A stretch of DNA of 37,409 nt, from NCBI GenBank assembly GCA_002404015.1, contig DHIW01000073.1, positions 1 through 37,409 on the forward strand, in the 5' to 3' direction. The position numbers were made by a program, and so were the translations under genes. Each line of letters starts with the position of its first letter. Position 1 is the stretch's first letter. The notes beneath the pieces are model-generated. The model had not been told where the DNA came from. It made no database searches and saw only the letters and a program-made list of their open reading frames with translations. This document shows, one piece after another, positions 16,082 to 22,950 of this stretch. Source of the DNA: Chloroflexi bacterium UBA4736 (GTDB taxonomy: Bacteria > Chloroflexota > Dormibacteria > Dormibacterales > Dormibacteraceae).

Positions 16082-16126
16082 GGAAAACGGGCGCGCGAAA
16101 TCCCTGAGGGCGGGAGTCCGCTCAGT

Positions 16127-16906
16127 TTAGCGGTTCGTCTCCTGGCGGACGAAAAGGAAGGTGCCCAGCATTAGGAGGGCCCCGAACATCGCGACCATGA
16201 TCGCGAGGTTGGTGATCGGGTCGAAGAGGACGATCTTCGAGTACTCGGGTCGCCCGGCGTACGCCACGTCGCGCACCAGATCGACCGCGTAACGCATCGG
16301 CGAGATCAGCGAGAAGGGAGTGAGGAACCAGGGCAGCACCTTGATCGGGTTGAAGATTCCGGCCAGGAAGAACTGGGGGAAGATCAGGAACGGGAAGATC
16401 TGCTGGGCCGCCCTCTGGTTGCTGAGGAGCGCCATCATGGCCAGGCCGAAGGCGCCCCCCAGCAGGCAGGCCAGGAGGCAGGCCGGCAGCAGCCCGGCGA
16501 TCTGCAGCGGTGTGAGAGGCACGCGCAGCACGAGGCCCAGCAGGATGATCGGGACGGCGTTGGCGAAGGCGACGACGGTCTCACCGAAGATCTTCCCGAA
16601 CACGATCGAGTAGCGCGAGATCGGCGAGACGAACATCTCCTGGCTGAAGTCGGTCTCCCGGTCCTGGATGAGCGAGATCAGGCCCTGCGCCGAGTTCTGG
16701 AACATGGTCATCCCGAGCACGCCCGTGAAGATGAAGCCGATGAAGTTGAAGCCGGCCGCCTTGCCCAGGTTGCCCTGCAGGGTCCCCCCCATCAGCCCGA
16801 TGAAGATGAACGGAAATACGAAGGTGAAGACCAGCCGGGTGCGGTCGCGCAGCAGCTTCAGGACGTCCCGGGAGGCGATGGTGAAGATCGCCGACAGCTC
16901 GGTCAT
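16127..16906 (-). CDS. ABC-2 type transport permease (DrrB-like)
   Basis: 259-residue permease with about six membrane helices, the ABC-2 architecture: cytosolic N-terminus (TIASRDVLKLLRDRTR), first helix at about 25-45, and the conserved region FPFLIFPQFFLAGIFNPIK around 165-185. The ATG start overlaps the ATPase stop as ATGA, so the pair forms one export system of the daunorubicin-resistance (DrrAB) type. The substrate cannot be deduced. Its stop (TAA at 16127-16129) is in frame with the following ABC exporter, which therefore cannot begin further upstream. Confidence 0.92.
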   Translation of the reverse strand: MTELSAIFTIASRDVLKLLRDRTRLVFTFVFPFIFIGLMGGTLQGNLGKAAGFNFIGFIFTGVLGMTMFQNSAQGLISLIQDRETDFSQEMFVSPISRYSIVFGKIFGETVVAFANAVPIILLGLVLRVPLTPLQIAGLLPACLLACLLGGAFGLAMMALLSNQRAAQQIFPFLIFPQFFLAGIFNPIKVLPWFLTPFSLISPMRYAVDLVRDVAYAGRPEYSKIVLFDPITNLAIMVAMFGALLMLGTFLFVRQETNR

Positions 16907-17841
16907 TCCATCGCCGTCCCGACGATCCGCAGGTAGGCGTCCTCGAGCGTGGGCGAGTGCGTCTGGAGCAGGTTCAGGCGGGTGTCGAGCGACCGGATGA
17001 CCTCCTGGGCCGAGCGGCCGTTGATCGCAACCCGGTAGGGACCGGCGTCCGCGAAGCTCAGCTGCAGGGCCTCGAGCTCCCGGCGCAGCGCGGGCCGGTC
17101 GTCGGCGTCGAGCAGCAGGTATTCCTCGAGCAGGTCCGCCTTGATGCCGTCCGGCGTCCCCAGCGAAACGACGCGGCCCTTGTCGAGGATGCAGATCCGG
17201 TCCGCCTCCTCGGCCTCCTCCAGGTAGTGGGTCGTGAGAAAGATCGTGGTCTGGCTGCTGCCGCGCACCTCGCCCAGGTAGGCCCAGAGGTTGTGCCGGC
17301 TGGCGGCGTCGAGGCCCGCGGTCGGCTCGTCCAGGAAAAGGACGCGCGGCCGGTGCATCAGGCCGCGGATGACCTCCAGCTTCCGCTTCATCCCGCCCGA
17401 CAGCGCTTTGACCGGCTTGAAGATCTCCTTCTCCAGGCCCAGCACGGCGGCCAGGTCGGTGAGCTGGCGGCGGTAGTAGCGCGGCATCATGCGAAAGAAC
17501 GGACGGTAGGGGTAGAGGCCGTAGAGCATGGCGTGGAAGCGCACGTTCTCCTCGCCCGAGAGGTTCAGGTCGAGGCTGGGCGTCTGGAAGATGATGCCGA
17601 CCTGGCGGCGCACTCCCGCCGGATCGCTGACGGCGTCGAGGCCCCCGATCAGGACCGAGCCCGAGGTCGGCCGGAGAGTCGTCGTGAGGATCGAGATGGT
17701 CGTCGTCTTGCCGGCGCCGTTGGGTCCCAGGAGCGCGAAGAACTCGCCCGGCTGCACGTCGAAGGAGACCCCGTCGACCGCGTTGGTGTCCGCCTTCCGG
17801 TAGCGCTTGACCAGGCCTCGGACCTGGATGACGGGTTCCAT
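16903..17841 (-). CDS. ABC transporter ATPase (DrrA-like)
   Basis: Cytosolic ATPase of 312 residues. Walker A GPNGAGKT (39-46), Q-loop IIFQTPSLD, signature LSGGMKRKLEV, Walker B VLFLDEPTAGLD and H-loop LTTHYLEEAEEAD are all intact. LSGGM in place of LSGGQ and the extended C-terminal domain (about 225-312) are usual for DrrA-type ATPases of multidrug or natural-product exporters. The ATG at 17841 (MEPVIQVRGL) is preferred to the longer ORF from 17883, which would run into the inverted repeat of the promoter region. It heads a long set of minus-strand genes, and it is divergent from the lipoprotein gene at 17927. Confidence 0.94.
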   Translation of the reverse strand: MEPVIQVRGLVKRYRKADTNAVDGVSFDVQPGEFFALLGPNGAGKTTTISILTTTLRPTSGSVLIGGLDAVSDPAGVRRQVGIIFQTPSLDLNLSGEENVRFHAMLYGLYPYRPFFRMMPRYYRRQLTDLAAVLGLEKEIFKPVKALSGGMKRKLEVIRGLMHRPRVLFLDEPTAGLDAASRHNLWAYLGEVRGSSQTTIFLTTHYLEEAEEADRICILDKGRVVSLGTPDGIKADLLEEYLLLDADDRPALRRELEALQLSFADAGPYRVAINGRSAQEVIRSLDTRLNLLQTHSPTLEDAYLRIVGTAME

Positions 17842-17856
17842 GACGGCCTGAACTTT

Positions 17857-17884
17857 AGTGTCCCGCCCCGGGGGCCGGGACACT
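17857..17884. promoter_or_regulatory. Inverted repeat in divergent promoter region (candidate operator)
   Basis: AGTGTCCCG (17857-17865) and CGGGACACT (17876-17884) form a perfect 9-bp dyad separated by 10 nt (CCCCGGGGGC). It lies in the 85-bp gap between the divergent starts of the DrrA-like ATPase (17841, minus) and the lipoprotein (17927, plus), 16 nt before the ATPase ATG. Size and position fit the operator of a dimeric repressor of the exporter. No regulator gene adjoins, and a hairpin in the 5' leader is an alternative. Confidence 0.55.
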
Positions 17885-17926
17885 TGGGCCCTATCAAACG
17901 CCGCCGCCGTCCGTTACACCATTGTG

Positions 17927-18829
17927 ATGAGGCTGCCGCTGCTCCTCGCTGCCTTCCTGCTGGCCGCCTGTGGAGGCGCCGGCTCGAGCGGGCACGCCAG
18001 CTTCGCCGACCTGCGCTCACGGCCCCTGCCGCACCTCACATCGGGTGGCTGCCACTCCGACGGCGTCCTGGAGAACATCCGCCAGTTCCGCTTCGACGTC
18101 AGCTTTATGAACTACGGCGACGGCGGGGGCACGGTCTCCGTCGGCGGGCCGGCGCTCTACGTGAATCGCACCGCGACGCTGACGTGGGCTTCCCACGGCT
18201 ACGGCGGCCCCGTCCTGATCCGGATCCGCCGCCTCGACCAGAACGGCACCGGGACGGTCGCTCTGCAGGGCCGCATGGCCACGACGCCCGGCGGACCGGT
18301 CGTCGGCAAGGTCGTGGTGGGCGGGCGCGTGGTGCTCATGAGCCAGGAGGCGGACGTGCCGGTGGGCGCCGGCGACCGCAGCTGGACCGCCTTCGTGGGC
18401 GTGCCCTCCACCGGCTGCTGGGCCGTCCAGGTGGACGGCGACTCGTTCACGGAGCTGTTCGTCTTCCAACCCAGGCCACCAGCTCAGTCGCCGATCGTGG
18501 TGCCCCAGCCCTTCGCGGTGCCGACGCCGCCGGCGCTGACGCCGCGCTGGCTGCCCGCCGGCATGCAGCGCGCCCCGGGCACGGTCGGGGTCAGCTACGT
18601 CGACTCCACCAACTCGCGCAGCCTCGTGATCGACAACGGCGTGCCCAACCCGCCACCCAGCGGGACGACGACCTCGCGGAGCTTCCGCAAGGATCCCCAG
18701 GCCGTCTACCACTTCGAAGGCAGCAGCCGGCTGCTGAGCTGGACCGAGCCCAACGGGACGCCGTACGAGATGCGGGCGAGCGGTCTGAGCGATGACGAGT
18801 TCTGGCACGTGGCCGGCTCGCTCGGCTAG
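17927..18829 (+). CDS. Secreted lipoprotein with DUF4367-like C-terminus
   Basis: 300 residues. MRLPLLLAAFLLAAC is a lipoprotein signal peptide; the lipobox LAAC places the lipidated cysteine at residue 15. The middle part (about 40-185) is an unrecognised beta-rich domain with GGCHSDG near its start and PSTGCWAVQVDGDSF near its end; the two cysteines could form a disulfide. The C-terminal part (about 200-300, from PRWLPAGMQRAPGTV to LSDDEFWHVAGSL) resembles DUF4367-type domains of outer-surface or anti-sigma-related proteins; this is by eye only. The ATG at 17927 is chosen over the ORF start at 17858 because it begins at the signal peptide. It is divergent from the exporter genes, and a second lipoprotein follows after 35 nt. 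Confidence 0.8.
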   Translation: MRLPLLLAAFLLAACGGAGSSGHASFADLRSRPLPHLTSGGCHSDGVLENIRQFRFDVSFMNYGDGGGTVSVGGPALYVNRTATLTWASHGYGGPVLIRIRRLDQNGTGTVALQGRMATTPGGPVVGKVVVGGRVVLMSQEADVPVGAGDRSWTAFVGVPSTGCWAVQVDGDSFTELFVFQPRPPAQSPIVVPQPFAVPTPPALTPRWLPAGMQRAPGTVGVSYVDSTNSRSLVIDNGVPNPPPSGTTTSRSFRKDPQAVYHFEGSSRLLSWTEPNGTPYEMRASGLSDDEFWHVAGSLG

Positions 18830-18864
18830 CACCCTCGAGGTAGCCCGGGCAGGTATCCCTCCTC

Positions 18865-19335
18865 GTGAGGTTCCTGCTCGCCGCTGCCGCAGCGCTCACC
18901 CTCGCCGCCTGCTCGGGCAGCCAACCCGGTTCCCAGCCCATCGCGGCGGTGAGCCCGAACCACGCCGATGCGGCGCCAGCCGCCCAGCCGGCCGCCCCCG
19001 TCCCCACTCCCAGTGAGGCCCCCACCGAACCCCCCACGCCTGCGCCCACCCCCGCACCTGTTCCTCCGGCGCCGGTCCAGCCCGCGGCGCCTCCGGCGCC
19101 CGCGTACCGGACGGTGGGCTTTGGGGGGTTGCCGGCAGGTATCTACCCGACCCACCTGCACACGATCTGCGACGGCGGCCAGAACTTCCACCTGGCCTAC
19201 CTGCAGAGCCTCACAATCGGCCCCTCGCACAGCGGCGCCATCTCGGTGCCCGCCGCCGACTTCGGCCGCAACTGGTGCGTGATCGTCTACACGGACGCTT
19301 CGGCCAGCCGCGTCCTGGCCGTCCAGCACATCTAG
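18865..19335 (+). CDS. Small secreted lipoprotein with proline-rich spacer
   Basis: 156 residues from a GTG start. MRFLLAAAAALTLAAC is a clear lipoprotein signal (lipidated cysteine 16). Residues 35-80 are a Pro/Ala/Thr spacer of the kind that crosses the cell wall. The globular part (80-156) has two cysteines (HTICDGG and RNWCVIVY) and no family I recognise. It probably shares a transcript with the lipoprotein 35 nt upstream. Its TAG stop (19333-19335) is the first codon of the palindromic element that follows, so the last residues may have been altered when that element arrived. Confidence 0.75.
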   Translation: MRFLLAAAAALTLAACSGSQPGSQPIAAVSPNHADAAPAAQPAAPVPTPSEAPTEPPTPAPTPAPVPPAPVQPAAPPAPAYRTVGFGGLPAGIYPTHLHTICDGGQNFHLAYLQSLTIGPSHSGAISVPAADFGRNWCVIVYTDASASRVLAVQHI

Positions 19336-19393
19336 CAGGCCGTTGAAAAAGGAATCGACGGTGCTTCGGCGACCTTTTTCAACACCCTGCTAG
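19332..19393. repeat. CTAG-flanked palindromic element (MITE-like) acting as a convergent terminator
   Basis: CAGGCCGTTGAAAAAGG (19336-19352) and the complement of 19373-19389, CAGGGTGTTGAAAAAGG, are 17-bp inverted ends with two mismatches and an inner 11-bp perfect stem around a 20-nt loop. The 54-bp unit is flanked by CTAG on both sides (19332-19335, 19390-19393). Each CTAG provides the TAG stop of one of the two convergent genes. A T-rich run on each strand (CCTTTTTCAAC) makes it a plausible bidirectional terminator. TIR plus a short repeated flank is the structure of a small non-autonomous transposon, but CTAG is itself palindromic, so the duplication is not proven. Confidence 0.65.
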
Positions 19394-19947
19394 GGGCCCT
19401 TGCCCGCCGACCAGTCCGGGTTGCTGATGGCCGTCAGGATGTGGTCCTCCCAGCGCCCGTTGATCAGGAGGTAGTCGCGGGCGTAACCCTCGACCATGAA
19501 GCCGGCCGCGCGCAGCACGGCGGCTGAGCGGACGTTGTGGGGCATGTAGTTGGCCGTGACCCGGTGCAGGCCCAGGACCCCGAAAGCGTGCGCCACCATG
19601 GCCCGCACCGCCTCGACCATGTAGCCGCGGCCCTGCGCCGACTCGGCCAGACCGTACCCCATGACGCAGTACTGCCCGGGGCCGCGCTCGATCTGGGTGA
19701 GGCTGATGTTGCCCACCAGGCGCATATCGGTGCGCTGGAGGATGAACGTGCGCAGGCCGTGTCCGGCGCGGTGCTCGGCCCAGCGGGCCGCCACCTGGTC
19801 GCTCCAGTAGTCGGCGGCCAGAAAGGTGGTAGGCCAGGCCGGCGACCAGGGCTCGAGGTGGGCGCGGTTGGACGCGTAGAAGTCGATGATCGCCGGTACG
19901 TCCTCCTCCACTGGCAGGCGGAGGACGAGTCGCTCGGTCTCGATCAC
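19390..19947 (-). CDS. GNAT family N-acetyltransferase (RimJ/RimL-like)
   Basis: 185 residues with the fold of acetyltransferases acting on protein N-termini or small amines: N-terminal IETERLVLRLP strand, the beta4-loop with the acetyl-CoA segment GLAESAQGRGYMVEAV (Q-x-x-G-x-G/A position QGRGYM) at about 98-113, and GLHRVTANYMPHNVRSAAVLRAAGF (R/N-rich C-terminal motif) following. The GTG start overlaps the stop of the selenoprotein gene upstream as GTGA. The TAG stop lies in the palindromic element. As third gene of the operon it may modify a product of the redox proteins or be unrelated; the substrate is unknown. Confidence 0.9.
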   Translation of the reverse strand: MIETERLVLRLPVEEDVPAIIDFYASNRAHLEPWSPAWPTTFLAADYWSDQVAARWAEHRAGHGLRTFILQRTDMRLVGNISLTQIERGPGQYCVMGYGLAESAQGRGYMVEAVRAMVAHAFGVLGLHRVTANYMPHNVRSAAVLRAAGFMVEGYARDYLLINGRWEDHILTAISNPDWSAGKGP

Positions 19948-20456
19948 CCGACGAGCTTGCCCACGACCTCGTCCAGCGCCGCGTCCGCCAGCGCCCGCAT
20001 CTCCTCGTCGGTTCGGTCCTGGATCGGATGGGCAAGGTACACCGCGGCCGGCGCGAAACCCAAGGCCCGGCCCTGCGAGTCAGCCGCCACCCGGAACTCG
20101 GCAGAAGCCACGAAGACGCCGGGCACGCCCCTGCCTTCGAGCTCCGTCATGTCATGCACACTGCACGACGTACAGGACCCTCAATCGGCGAGGGCCTCCA
20201 CGACCGCGTCGCACTTCACGGCGATCTCGTGCCGCAGGTCGGCGGGCGCCGGCTTCGTGTAGGTGGGCTTGCGGAAGCGCAGCACCTCGACCCCGCGCCC
20301 GGCCAGCAGCATCTCGAGGCGGTCCAGGAAGACGTCGCCGCGCGCCTTGGAGATGTCCAGGAGCCCGACCGTCCGGCCCTCCACGGAATGCAGTCGGGGC
20401 GCCGCCTGCCGGGTCGCCGGCCGGCGCTCGCTCGTCGGGTCCAGCAGCTCGGTCAT
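19944..20456 (-). CDS. UGSC family selenoprotein, in-frame TGA read as selenocysteine
   Basis: Two ORFs on the same strand and frame, 20181-20456 (91 residues) and 19944-20159, are separated only by TGA at 20181-20183. Reading through gives 170 residues with selenocysteine at position 92: EALAD-U-GSCTSCSVHDMTELE. This is the U-G-S-C motif that names the UGSC family, in which other members have cysteine at this site. The N-terminal half (LLDISKARGDVFLDRLEMLL, FRKPTYTKPAP) and C-terminal half (GFAPAAVYLAHPIQDRT) both belong to the family, so neither ORF is complete alone. A SECIS-like hairpin follows the TGA. The ATG overlaps the stop of the thioredoxin-fold gene (ATGA) and the stop overlaps the acetyltransferase start (GTGA). 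Function is probably redox; the substrate is unknown. Confidence 0.88.
20151..20183 (-). promoter_or_regulatory. Bacterial SECIS element with the Sec TGA codon
   Basis: TGA at 20181-20183, then an 11-nt spacer, then an 8-bp stem GUCGUGCA (20162-20169) / UGCAUGAC (20151-20158) with one G-U pair and a 3-nt loop GUG (20159-20161). A weaker lower stem (UCC/GGA) extends it. Loop size, G as first loop base, and about 19 nt from TGA to the loop all satisfy the published bacterial SECIS rules (loop 3-14 nt, G among the first two loop bases, 16-37 nt from the UGA). It would recruit SelB. Confidence 0.75.
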
Positions 20457-21850
20457 TGACGCACCTCCCGCGTAACAGGCTGGCTTCCGCCGGCCCCGCT
20501 GACCCAGCCTCCGATGATTGCCGAGAACAGTCCGGCGGTCCCGCCGGCGTGGACTATCTGCAAGCCGCCCGGCCGGAACTTGGGGATCGTGCCGCCCGCC
20601 AGCCGCGCCGGCATTCCCTCGGCGATCCCGCCCGCGCCGCGCACGACGTCGGCGCCGGCCAGCGAGAGCAGCCCGTCCAGCTCCTCGCGAAGGCGCGCCT
20701 TCGACCAGCCGGCCTCTCGGTACACCCGGCCGTGGTCAGGCGAGACGACCAGCACTGCGTCCCAGGCCAGCGCCTGCTTGGGGTGGGCGACCCCCCGAAG
20801 GCAGGCGGCGAAGCTGCGCGAGAGCGACTCCGGGGTGCGCGAGAGCTGGTCCGCGACGCCCTGCACGCCCGAGCCGGCGAACAGGGTGACGGCGGAGGCA
20901 CCGGGCGCCAGCCCGCGCTCGACGGAGAGTGGCTCCCATGGGGAACCCGCCTCGTCCTCGGCAAAGCAGAACGTGTACTTGCCGGGGTTACCGAGGGTGG
21001 CCCGGTCAACCTCGCCAGGCCGGCCGCCGCCCACGTTGCGCACGACCAGCTGGAGCGCCCGGCCGATCGTCGCGTTGGCCCGGTTGCCCTGGCCGAGCGC
21101 GTTCACGCCCCAGTTCATGCCGACGCGCTCCCGGACTGGGCCGTTCACGATCACGACGGGCCCCGAGAACCAGGTGGTCGCCAGCAGCCCGTGCATGTTG
21201 AACTCGTCAGTGCAGGCGGCCTCGACTGCAGCCAGCACGACCGGCAGATGCTCGGGCAGGCAGCCGGCCAGGACGGCGTTTACGGCGACCTTCTCGACGG
21301 TGCAGGGCACCAGGTCGGGCGGCACCACGGCGACGACCTCCTGGGGATCGCGCACGGTGCCGGACAGCATCCGGAGCACCCGCTCGCTGGTCGAGGGCAC
21401 GACCGGCAGCCCATCCGTCCAGCCCCTCTCGAACATCGCCTCGAAGGGGTCCTCCAGGGAGGCCAGCTCGACCCGCCGCGAGATCAGGGTTCCGCCGCCG
21501 TAGCGGCGAGCCAGCTCGTCCGGCATGCCGGGGTCAAGGGTCCGCGAGCCGCAGCCGGGGCGGTGCTCGGGGAGTTCCGGTCCTAACTCGGTAAGGCCGG
21601 ACAGCTGCTCCCAGCTGCCCCGCAGCCAGCCCTGCAAAGACTCGCGGACCTCGCCCGACTCGACCCGCAGCAGGGTCGGCACGATCTCGACCCCTTGCTC
21701 GTACGCGGTCCGGAGGCCCGCCTCCTCATCCTCGGAGACGACGGTCAGCGGTAGCTGGCCGCCGGCCATCTGCTCGAGCACCGGCCGGACCAGGGTGCAG
21801 GTCGGGCACTCCGAGCGGACGAAGACGACCAGTCCGTCTGGCAGGGACAC
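20453..21850 (-). CDS. Thioredoxin-fold/UGSC-operon fusion protein
   Basis: 465 residues. The N-terminal 80 residues are thioredoxin/glutaredoxin-like: SLPDGLVVFVRSECPTCTL with a CPTC active site (C15, C18) and a cis-Pro-like VEIVPTLLR segment. The rest (about 105-465) is a long conserved domain I cannot name. It contains VVPSTSERVLRMLSG, GPVVIVNGP, NWGVNALGQGNRANATIGRA and several cysteines. Its adjacency to, and ATGA overlap with, the selenoprotein gene suggests that the two act together, for example with the thioredoxin domain reducing the selenocysteine. The GTG at 21850 is preferred to the TTG at 21877, whose extra nine codons lie in the divergent promoter region. Confidence 0.75.
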   Translation of the reverse strand: MSLPDGLVVFVRSECPTCTLVRPVLEQMAGGQLPLTVVSEDEEAGLRTAYEQGVEIVPTLLRVESGEVRESLQGWLRGSWEQLSGLTELGPELPEHRPGCGSRTLDPGMPDELARRYGGGTLISRRVELASLEDPFEAMFERGWTDGLPVVPSTSERVLRMLSGTVRDPQEVVAVVPPDLVPCTVEKVAVNAVLAGCLPEHLPVVLAAVEAACTDEFNMHGLLATTWFSGPVVIVNGPVRERVGMNWGVNALGQGNRANATIGRALQLVVRNVGGGRPGEVDRATLGNPGKYTFCFAEDEAGSPWEPLSVERGLAPGASAVTLFAGSGVQGVADQLSRTPESLSRSFAACLRGVAHPKQALAWDAVLVVSPDHGRVYREAGWSKARLREELDGLLSLAGADVVRGAGGIAEGMPARLAGGTIPKFRPGGLQIVHAGGTAGLFSAIIGGWVSGAGGSQPVTREVRQ

Positions 21851-21861
21851 TGTCCGTAGGG

Positions 21862-21867
21862 TATAAG
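21862..21867 (+). promoter_or_regulatory. Possible -10 element giving a leaderless R2lox-like transcript
   Basis: TATAAG ends 9 nt before the ATG at 21877, so transcription would start at or next to the start codon and the mRNA would have little or no leader. No Shine-Dalgarno lies upstream. The -35 region (TGGCAG at 21839-21844) is poor. A small dyad, GGACA-C-TGTCC (21845-21855), lies between them, over the start codon of the divergent gene. Confidence 0.4.
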
Positions 21868-21876
21868 TTCGACTCA

Positions 21877-22950
21877 ATGAGCAGCATCTCGGTTCTCGAG
21901 GTCGTCAGGAAGGTGGAGGAGGCTCCGCTGGAGGAGCTGGTGCAGATTTCGATCGACGACGTCCAGGTGCAGATGGACAGCTACCTCGAACCCGAGGTCG
22001 ACTCGGCGGCGCTTTACCGGCGCTGGGAGAAGCAGCAGTGGGCCGTGGCGGACCTGGACTTCAGCCAGGACATCGTGCACTGGAGCCACCTGAGCGAGGG
22101 ACAGCGGGAAGCCATCCAGCGCACGATGACGCTCTTCTTCATCGGCGAGCAGGCCGTCACCGACACGCTGGGACCGATCCTGCACGCGGCCGAGCACGAG
22201 GACGAGCGCGTGTTCCTGGCCACCCAGATCGCAGACGAGGCCCGGCACACGGTCTTCTTCGCCCGGTTCTTCGACGAGGTGCTGGACGTGCACGGCGGTC
22301 TCCACGCGGCCCTTGCCGCGGTCGGGCCGAAGGCCACGGCCGGCTTCCGAAGGATCTTCGAGACCCACCTTGCCGAGGCCACGGACCTGGTCCGCCGGGA
22401 GCCCAAGAACAAGCGGGCCTGGGTCGAGGCGATCGTCACCTACCACCTCGTGATCGAGGGCTACCTCGCCATCGGCGGTATGCGCAACCTGCTGCGCTTC
22501 TTCCGGCAGGTCGGGCTGATGCCCGGCTTCACGACGGGTTTCACCGCCGTCGCCCGGGACGAGTCCCGGCACATCGGCTTCGGGGTGCTGGCGCTGCGCC
22601 GGCGGGTGGTCGAGGACCCGGAGGTGGGCCGTTGGGTGACGCTGAAGGTGCTGGAGCTGCTGGAGCCGATGGTCCTGACCATCATCAACCCGGACAACCG
22701 CCTCAACCTGCCCGACCCAGCCACGATCCCGGCCGAGCAGCGGTTGAACCCGCTCGAGTTCCGCGACTTCCAGATCGCCTCTCTGAACAAGCGGCTGCGC
22801 TCTGTCGGCCTCGCCGAACGGACCCTGGACGACATCGACGTCACCATCCGCGGCTACTACGACGAGTTCTGGGCCCAGTACGAGGCGACGCACGGGGTCG
22901 AGCACCCGGTCCGCTGGTACCAGCGGGAGGCCGCGGGGGTCGCCGGCTAA
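21877..22950 (+). CDS. R2-like ligand-binding oxidase (R2lox-like di-metal protein)
   Basis: 357-residue ferritin-like protein related to the ribonucleotide reductase R2 subunit. The metal ligands are present: E91 (IGEQAV), E121 and H124 (DEARH), E194 (VIEGYL), E229 and H232 (DESRH). In R2lox the cofactor is Mn/Fe and a Val-Tyr ether crosslink forms. Both residues are here at the same spacing: V94 three after the first glutamate (V71 and E68 in the Mycobacterium tuberculosis protein) and Y189 five before E194 (Y162 and E167). No nrdA-type catalytic subunit is nearby, which favours a ligand-binding oxidase over ribonucleotide reductase. It is divergent from the selenoprotein operon, and its stop overlaps that of the next gene. 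Confidence 0.85.
   Translation: MSSISVLEVVRKVEEAPLEELVQISIDDVQVQMDSYLEPEVDSAALYRRWEKQQWAVADLDFSQDIVHWSHLSEGQREAIQRTMTLFFIGEQAVTDTLGPILHAAEHEDERVFLATQIADEARHTVFFARFFDEVLDVHGGLHAALAAVGPKATAGFRRIFETHLAEATDLVRREPKNKRAWVEAIVTYHLVIEGYLAIGGMRNLLRFFRQVGLMPGFTTGFTAVARDESRHIGFGVLALRRRVVEDPEVGRWVTLKVLELLEPMVLTIINPDNRLNLPDPATIPAEQRLNPLEFRDFQIASLNKRLRSVGLAERTLDDIDVTIRGYYDEFWAQYEATHGVEHPVRWYQREAAGVAG

Noticed and set aside
20181..20183. TGA at the end of the first UGSC ORF taken as a real stop or frameshift
   Set aside because: Frame is unchanged across it, the second half of the family follows at once, and the position is the Sec site of the motif.
21845..21855. GGACA-C-TGTCC as an operator
   Set aside because: Only 5 bp per arm and it overlaps a start codon; it is too short to claim without conservation data.
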